Source of the DNA: Treponema sp.
GTDB lineage: Bacteria > Spirochaetota > Spirochaetia > Treponematales > Breznakiellaceae
Reading direction: 5' to 3'
Length of the DNA: 10,245 nt
Assembly (NCBI GenBank): GCA_031275535.1
Contig: JAISOR010000175.1
Span: 1 to 10,245 of the forward strand
Below the pieces are notes generated by a model. It was not told the DNA's origin. It did not search any database and saw nothing but the letters and a program-made list of their open reading frames with translations. The translations under genes were made by a program, and so were the position numbers. Position 1 is the first letter of the stretch. Each line of letters starts with the position of its first letter. This document shows, piece by piece, positions 4,564 to 10,245 of this stretch.

Positions 4564-7500
4564 ATGTATATAAAAAAAATCGTCCTTTTGATGATAATTT
4601 CTCTGGGTATCGGCGCCTGTAACCGCCAGGATCCTTCCACTTCCCTGACGGTGTTTTCCGGCTCCGCCGCGGCGCCGGGGATGGCGGTGGCGGACCTGGC
4701 GGATTACCGGATCGCCTATTACCAGGCGGCTGCCTGGGCGGAAGAAGAAACCGCCGGGGGGACGGTCACGGAAAGCGGCGAGCCCTTCGTCGTGGCCGAT
4801 TACGGGCCCCGGGGAGACCTCCCCCAGGAGATACGCAAGCCTTCAATCTATGTGGTTTTTTCCCAGCCCGTGGTTCCCCTGGCAAAGCTGGGGGAACCCC
4901 TAAGCCAGGAAGCCGGCGGCAAGCTCTTTACGATAGACCCGCCCCTGGAGGGGGTATACCGCTGGTACGGGTCCAGGCTCCTCTCCTTTGAGCCGGCCGG
5001 GGAAAACCTCCCCCAACGGCGCTATACGGTTACCCTCTCGGAGTCCCTGCGGTCCCTGGGGGGAAAATCCCTGGAGGGGGAAAAGAGCTTTTCTTTTGAA
5101 ACCGAGCGGCTCTCTGTTTTGTCCTGTTCCCTGGGGGACGGGGAATCCTATGTCAGTCCCCGGGACGCCCCCCCGGAGGACGCCCGGAACATCACCCTGT
5201 TCTTCTCGTACCCCGTTAATTTGACGGAGATAAACCGCTGGCTGGCGGTCCGCGCCGGGGGGCGGACCCTGCCGTTTCAGACCCGCCGGCCCGCCGCGGT
5301 CGAGGGCCGGGACCTGGTTCCGGAACAGGGGGTCCTGGTAACCCTGAACGAGGCCCCCCCTATGGATACCGAGGTAACCCTCACGGTCCTGGCCGGGGCC
5401 CGGTCGGAACCGGGGTGGCTTGGCTCCAAGGAGGACTGGAATTTCACCTTCCATACCCTCCTCCCCTTTGTGTTTGACGAGGTATATGTCCGTTCCGCCG
5501 CCTATCCCCGGACCAGGGAGGGGGATTCCATCCCCATCACCCTCTCGTTCAGCCACCCCGTGGATCCCGCGGGGGCGGAAAAATATTTTTCCATCGAGGG
5601 AATACCCCCGATCCGGCGGGAAAACGTCCATGTCTACGGTTCTTCGGTGGTGCTCAACGGCCTCCCCCTGGAGTACCGCCATGATTACCAGGTCCGGATC
5701 TCGGCGGAGCTCAGGGACCTGTGGGGCCGGACCCTGGGACGGGCCGAACGGGTCCTGGCCCGGGTGGGGGAGGCGTCGAGCTATGTGTTCACCCGGAACT
5801 CCGGCCCCCGGATGCTGGAAGGGGCCTTTCCTCCCCGGGTGGTATGGGAGGCCCAGAACCCTCTGTCCCTGCGCTTCCTCGCCCGGCCCGCCGCGGGTCC
5901 CTATGAGCGTATCCCTCCGGCATCCCTGACGGCCCTGGACGTTTCGGCGTTTCCCCCCAATTCCAAGCGCTTTTTTATGGAGGACCTTGAGCCCTACCTG
6001 GGACCCGGGGGCCGGGGCAGCGTCGCCATGGGCTGGGATTCCGCGGTCCGGTCCTCCTGGAGGCAGGGGGAGGTTTTGCGGAATCAGGACTGGCTGACGG
6101 TCCAGGTAACCGATATGGGGCTCACGGTCCGGTACGGGTATAACAAGGTCCTGGTCTGGGTTACCCGGCTTTCCACGGGGGAACCCGTCGCCGGGGCCCG
6201 GGTGGAACTCCTGGAAGGAACCAGCCTGGTCCGGGAAGGCCGTACCGATGACCGGGGCCTGGGAATATTTGAATTCCCCGACGGGGTTTTTGCCGCCCGG
6301 TTCACCCAGCCCTCGAGCGCCCTCCAGCAGAACGGCATGGTGGGAAAGGGCTTCCGCATCCGGGTAAGCCAGGGCGGCGGGGCCCGGGCCGGGGGGGACG
6401 AGGTTGAATTCATCCCCAACGACAGCCATAATATGTGGCGCTTTGACCTGGAAGCGGTCTCCACCCCCTTTACCGTGGAGGCGCCCCGGCCGGTGATCCT
6501 CCTTTTTACCGACCGGGGCATCTACCGGCCCGGGGAGACCGTTACCTTCCGGGGCATAGACCGGACCCTGACCCGGGGCCGCTTTGAGGCGTACCAAGGG
6601 CCCTATACTATCGAGGTGAGCAGCGGCGGCTACCAGGCCCCGGTGATCGCCGCCATCCAGGGGGTCAATTCCCCGAACGGAGGCAGCCACGGTTCCTTTA
6701 CCCTCCCCCCGGACCTGGACCCCGGGGTATACTCCATCCGGTATAAACGGGGTCAGGCGGTTAACATCACCGCCTTTACGGTGGCGAATTTTGAGCGGGC
6801 CCGGTTCGCCGTTTCCCTTGCCTTTCCGGATTTACTTTTCTATGCCGGTGAAACCCTGTCCGCCCGGGTTTCCGCGGCCTACCTCGCCGGGGGAGGGCTT
6901 TCGGGGGCGGCCTATTCCTGGTATTGGACCAGGGAGCCCCGGGGCTTTAACCCCGGCGGAAAATGGTCCGCTTGGCGTTTCGGCCCCGAGCTTTCCGACG
7001 GCCGTTCCTTTGTGAGCCGGGGAGAGGGGACCCTGGGGCCTGACGGAAGCGCCGATGTAAGCCAGGTCCCCCTTCCCGAGGGGATTGAGGGGGCCCCCTA
7101 CCAGTACCGGCTGGAAGCCGCGGTGCAGGATGCCGCCCGCCAGGAGATCGCCGGCCGGGGGACCGTCATGGTCCACCCCGCCGCTTTCTATATCGCCGCC
7201 CGGCTGGACCCCGGCGCGGTCCCCCGGGACGCCGCCCCTTCCGCCTGGTTCCTGCCCGCGGGAAGTCCCGCGCTGATAAGCTGGGCCCTCCTCTCCCCGG
7301 AGGGAGAACCCTACCGGGGGCCGGAAAACTGGCAGGGGGAGCTTGGCTGGGAGCTGGTGCGGTACGAGTGGAAGCAGGCCCGCCAGGCCGGGGTGGGAGG
7401 CCGGGTGAATCTCCTGTGGGAACGGGTCGAAACCGTGGAGGAGGGGGGAACCCTGGAACTCCGGGGGGGCCGGGAGGGCCTTGCCGGCGCCCGGACCTTT

Positions 7501-10245
7501 ACTCCCGCCCAAAGCGGCCAGTGGGAACTTCGCCTGCGGAGCCGGGATTCCCGGAACCGGCCCGTGGTAACCCGGTTCGGGTTCTATGTTTCCGGAGGGG
7601 GCTGGGTCCGCTGGGGGCATGACGATGTGGACAGTATCGCCCTCACCCCGGATAAATCCGTCTATGCCCCGGGGGAAACCGCCCGGATCCTCGTCCGATC
7701 CCCCCTTCCCCGGGGGAAATACCTCCTTACCCTGGAACGGGAGGGGATCCTCTCGGAAAAAATTATTGAGATGGACGGTTCCGCCCGGACCATTGAAATT
7801 CCCATCGACGAAACCCAGGTTCCTATGGTGTACGCGGTCCTTTCTTCCTATACGATCCGGGCCGGGCCCCCGGAAAACAGCTACTATGAACCGGATCTGG
7901 ATAAACCCAAGGGGGTTTTCGGGCTGATTGCCCTGCGGGTGGATGACAAAAGCCGCCGCTATACTGTTGAAATAATCGGCGGCAAAGGGGTGTACGCCCC
8001 GGCGGAGGAGGTGGAGCTGCGCCTGGGGGTTACGCGGAACGGCCGGCCCGTGCCCGGAGCGGAGCTGACCTTTCTGGCGGTGGACCGGGGGGTGGTGGAC
8101 CTCATTGATTACCATGTGCCGGACCCCCTGGCCTATTTTTACGATCCCCGAAATTTCCCCCTGGGGGTACGGGGGGCGGACAGCCGTTCCCTGCTGATCG
8201 ATCCCGTTACCTACGCCCTTTCCGATCTTCAGGGGGGGGATGCCGAAGACGGTTCCAAGCTGGAGGAGCGGAGCGATTTCAGGCCCACCGCTGTTTTTGA
8301 GCCGGCCCTGATCACCGGCCCCGACGGAACGGTAATGGTGAAATTCAAGCTCCCCGACTCCCTGACCACCTACCGGTGTACCGCCCTGGCCGCGGGGCTC
8401 GATGCCTTTGGCGTCGAAGAGCGGGACCTGGAGGTGAGCGCACCCCTCACCGCCCTGGCCGCCCTGCCCCGGAAGCTCCGGTGGCGGGATACGGGACAGG
8501 TGTCCCTGATCTTGACCAACCTGGAGCGGGAGGCGGTGGAAGCCGGGGTTTCCCTGGGGATTGAGGGCGCCGAGGGGGTGCTGGCGGTGGACGGCGGGGA
8601 CGCCAAAACCCTGACCATAGCACCCGGCGCCTCCGGGGAGGCCTCCTTCCGGGTTGCGGCCATCGGCTCCGGAACGGTGCGGCTGGTATTCACCCTCCGT
8701 TCCCCCCGGGTAAACGAGCGGATCCTCCGGGATATTACCGTGGACCGGCCGGTACTCTTCGAGACCGTAACCACCATGGGGAATTTGGGGGAGGATGCCC
8801 CCTTTATGGAGGAGGGAGCGGTCCTTCCCTCGGTCATTCCCGAAGGCACCGGTTCCCTTTCGGTTTCCCTGTCCGTTTCCCGGCTCGCCCTGTTAAAGGA
8901 GGCGGTGGGCTACCTTCTGGATTACCCCTACGGCTGCCTGGAGCAGCGGACCGCCCGGCTCCTGCCCCTGATAAGTTTCGCGGACCATCTGGAGGCCTTT
9001 GAACTGGCGAGCCCCGTGGAAAATCCCCAGGAACTTATTGAGCGTGAACTGGCGGAACTTGTCAAAAACAAACTCAGCGACGGGTCCTATCCCTATTGGC
9101 CCGGCGGGCGCACCGGCAGCTATTATGTTACCCTCCGGGTGGCGCACATCGCCGCCCTGGCCAAAGCCAAGGGCTATGCCCTGCCCCCTTCCCTGGAGAT
9201 ACCAAAGCTCCTGACCTATCTGAGTTCCTCTGATTACGCCCGGCGGGATCCCTTCCTCTGGGGCTATGCCCTGTGGGTCCGGGCAAAACACGGGGAACGG
9301 ATCGGGGGGGAGTTGAACGGTTTTTTGAGCCGGGGGGACGAGCCGGGGATATCCGGCTGGGCTTTTGCGGGGCTTGCGGCCCTGGAATTGGGGATGCGGG
9401 ATCTTGCCCTTTCCGCCCGGGACCGGATTCGGCGTTTTATCCGGCCGGGAACCCGAACCCTGGATCTGACCGATACCTACGAGCGGGGGGGCAATATCTG
9501 GGGCTATGACACGGATCGGTATGCCCTGGCCCTGATGCTCTACCAGTCATTGAACCCCCGGGACGATATGACCACCCGCCTGGCCGGGGCCCTGCTGGAA
9601 CGGCAGCGCCGGGGGATATGGTCCAATACGGCCTCCTCCTTCTGGGCGGTGCTCGCCTTTGGGCAGGTCGCCGATGAGGAGGCAAAAACTCCCGTGAACC
9701 TCAGGGCCCGCCTTTCCCTGGGGGAGGCCCCCCTGTTTTCCGGGGAATTCACCTCCTATGGCGGCACCCCCCTTTTCAGGTTTTTCCCCTTTGCCGGGGA
9801 GATTCTCCGGGACCTCCCCCGGGATACCCTCCTTCCCCTGCGGATAGAGCGGGAGGGCTCCGGCGTCCTCTATTACACGGCGAGCCTCCGCTACGGCATC
9901 CCCGCGGAACTGGCCCGGCCCCGGGATGAGGGGCTGGGGGTGTTTAGCGAAACCTTTGACGCCGACGGGGAAGCGGTCCGGGACGGGCGGCTTATCCCCG
10001 GCAAAACCTACACCCGCCGGGTGATGATCTCCAGTTCCCGGGACCGGACCTTTGTGGCCCTCAGGATTCCGGTGCCCTCCGGGGCGGAAATCGTGGACGC
10101 CCTCCTGGTAACCAGCGCCACGGTTCCCCCTGACCCGGCGGAGGATCCGCCGGAAACCGGCCGCTTTGGGGCCTATGAGCCCCGGCCTATACGGTTCATT
10201 CTGGACGATGAGATCCGGTTCCATTGGGATTATTTTTCCCGGGGA
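4564..10245 (+). CDS. Bacterial alpha-2-macroglobulin family lipoprotein (runs off right edge)
   Basis: The frame is open for 1894 codons with no stop. The family traps proteases: a bait region is cut, the protein changes shape and an internal thioester links to the attacker, probably in the periplasm. A lipoprotein signal peptide is present: MYIKK, a hydrophobic core, and a lipobox IGAC with C19. Recognisable blocks in order are LTVRYGYNKVLVWVTRLSTG (520-539), the MG2 signature TDRGIYRPGET (649-659), LTPDKSVYAPGET (1027-1039), the bait-region domain with AELTFLAVDRGVVDLI (1166-1181), RPTAVFEPAL (1240-1249), the thioester YPYGCLEQ with C1458 and Q1461, and DGSYPYWPGG (1506-1515) in the helical thioester domain. 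The last 130 or so residues look like the closing macroglobulin domain, so perhaps only tens of residues are missing. GGGGG (4554-4558) is the likely ribosome site, 5 bases before the ATG. Relatives (E. coli YfhM type) often precede a pbpC gene, which would lie outside the window. Confidence 0.93.
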   Translation, partial: MYIKKIVLLMIISLGIGACNRQDPSTSLTVFSGSAAAPGMAVADLADYRIAYYQAAAWAEEETAGGTVTESGEPFVVADYGPRGDLPQEIRKPSIYVVFSQPVVPLAKLGEPLSQEAGGKLFTIDPPLEGVYRWYGSRLLSFEPAGENLPQRRYTVTLSESLRSLGGKSLEGEKSFSFETERLSVLSCSLGDGESYVSPRDAPPEDARNITLFFSYPVNLTEINRWLAVRAGGRTLPFQTRRPAAVEGRDLVPEQGVLVTLNEAPPMDTEVTLTVLAGARSEPGWLGSKEDWNFTFHTLLPFVFDEVYVRSAAYPRTREGDSIPITLSFSHPVDPAGAEKYFSIEGIPPIRRENVHVYGSSVVLNGLPLEYRHDYQVRISAELRDLWGRTLGRAERVLARVGEASSYVFTRNSGPRMLEGAFPPRVVWEAQNPLSLRFLARPAAGPYERIPPASLTALDVSAFPPNSKRFFMEDLEPYLGPGGRGSVAMGWDSAVRSSWRQGEVLRNQDWLTVQVTDMGLTVRYGYNKVLVWVTRLSTGEPVAGARVELLEGTSLVREGRTDDRGLGIFEFPDGVFAARFTQPSSALQQNGMVGKGFRIRVSQGGGARAGGDEVEFIPNDSHNMWRFDLEAVSTPFTVEAPRPVILLFTDRGIYRPGETVTFRGIDRTLTRGRFEAYQGPYTIEVSSGGYQAPVIAAIQGVNSPNGGSHGSFTLPPDLDPGVYSIRYKRGQAVNITAFTVANFERARFAVSLAFPDLLFYAGETLSARVSAAYLAGGGLSGAAYSWYWTREPRGFNPGGKWSAWRFGPELSDGRSFVSRGEGTLGPDGSADVSQVPLPEGIEGAPYQYRLEAAVQDAARQEIAGRGTVMVHPAAFYIAARLDPGAVPRDAAPSAWFLPAGSPALISWALLSPEGEPYRGPENWQGELGWELVRYEWKQARQAGVGGRVNLLWERVETVEEGGTLELRGGREGLAGARTFTPAQSGQWELRLRSRDSRNRPVVTRFGFYVSGGGWVRWGHDDVDSIALTPDKSVYAPGETARILVRSPLPRGKYLLTLEREGILSEKIIEMDGSARTIEIPIDETQVPMVYAVLSSYTIRAGPPENSYYEPDLDKPKGVFGLIALRVDDKSRRYTVEIIGGKGVYAPAEEVELRLGVTRNGRPVPGAELTFLAVDRGVVDLIDYHVPDPLAYFYDPRNFPLGVRGADSRSLLIDPVTYALSDLQGGDAEDGSKLEERSDFRPTAVFEPALITGPDGTVMVKFKLPDSLTTYRCTALAAGLDAFGVEERDLEVSAPLTALAALPRKLRWRDTGQVSLILTNLEREAVEAGVSLGIEGAEGVLAVDGGDAKTLTIAPGASGEASFRVAAIGSGTVRLVFTLRSPRVNERILRDITVDRPVLFETVTTMGNLGEDAPFMEEGAVLPSVIPEGTGSLSVSLSVSRLALLKEAVGYLLDYPYGCLEQRTARLLPLISFADHLEAFELASPVENPQELIERELAELVKNKLSDGSYPYWPGGRTGSYYVTLRVAHIAALAKAKGYALPPSLEIPKLLTYLSSSDYARRDPFLWGYALWVRAKHGERIGGELNGFLSRGDEPGISGWAFAGLAALELGMRDLALSARDRIRRFIRPGTRTLDLTDTYERGGNIWGYDTDRYALALMLYQSLNPRDDMTTRLAGALLERQRRGIWSNTASSFWAVLAFGQVADEEAKTPVNLRARLSLGEAPLFSGEFTSYGGTPLFRFFPFAGEILRDLPRDTLLPLRIEREGSGVLYYTASLRYGIPAELARPRDEGLGVFSETFDADGEAVRDGRLIPGKTYTRRVMISSSRDRTFVALRIPVPSGAEIVDALLVTSATVPPDPAEDPPETGRFGAYEPRPIRFILDDEIRFHWDYFSRG

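Noticed and set aside
4900..6690. Long open frame of 596 codons on the minus strand, inside the macroglobulin gene
   Set aside because: It is antisense to a gene with recognisable domains. Its Gly/Pro-rich, low-complexity translation is what strong G/C third-position bias produces. Other long antisense frames at 6832-8115 and 9547-10224 are rejected for the same reason.

Overview
The window is G+C-rich and looks bacterial, most likely from a spirochaete of the termite-gut Treponema type. This is an inference. It rests on the fused TRAP permease next to a TRAP binding protein (the organisation I recall from treponemes), a short-start AAA-ATPase-like gene of a kind often multiplied in such genomes, and strong GGG/CCC/CGG codon use. 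No rRNA, tRNA, CRISPR array, transposase or phage gene was seen.

Layout: the left 4 kb is on the minus strand. Reading leftward from a divergent control region, there is a TRAP-type periplasmic binding protein (dctP, 2939-3961), a fused small-plus-large TRAP permease (dctQM, 1077-2939) and a PlsC-type acyltransferase (241-1050). They are almost certainly one operon: dctP and dctQM overlap by one base (TGATG), and the acyltransferase ATG lies 26 bases after the dctQM stop. A separate promoter then precedes the start of an AAA-ATPase-like gene (1-191) that runs off the left edge. On the plus strand, a very large lipoprotein gene of the bacterial alpha-2-macroglobulin family starts at 4564 and is still open at the right edge (1894 codons). 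It keeps the thioester motif CLEQ.

The most unusual part is the 602-base gap (3962-4563) between dctP and the macroglobulin gene. It appears to hold two overlapping divergent sigma70-like promoters. Each predicted transcript begins within a few bases of a strong stem-loop, and each has a leader of about 270-280 nt packed with inverted repeats. In three stems the imperfect position is a G-U wobble only in the RNA made in the predicted direction, which suggests the structures act as RNA. Several stems share a common half-site (about GAGCATTTYCCNAAAACC), so they may belong to a dispersed repeat family.

How the genes may work together: the TRAP system would import an organic solute using an ion gradient. 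Its binding protein appears to lack the arginine that usually holds the ligand carboxylate, and the next gene acylates lipids, so a hydrophobic or non-classical ligand is plausible. The macroglobulin-like lipoprotein would sit in the periplasm and trap proteases. The shared control region may link envelope defence to uptake, but this is speculative.
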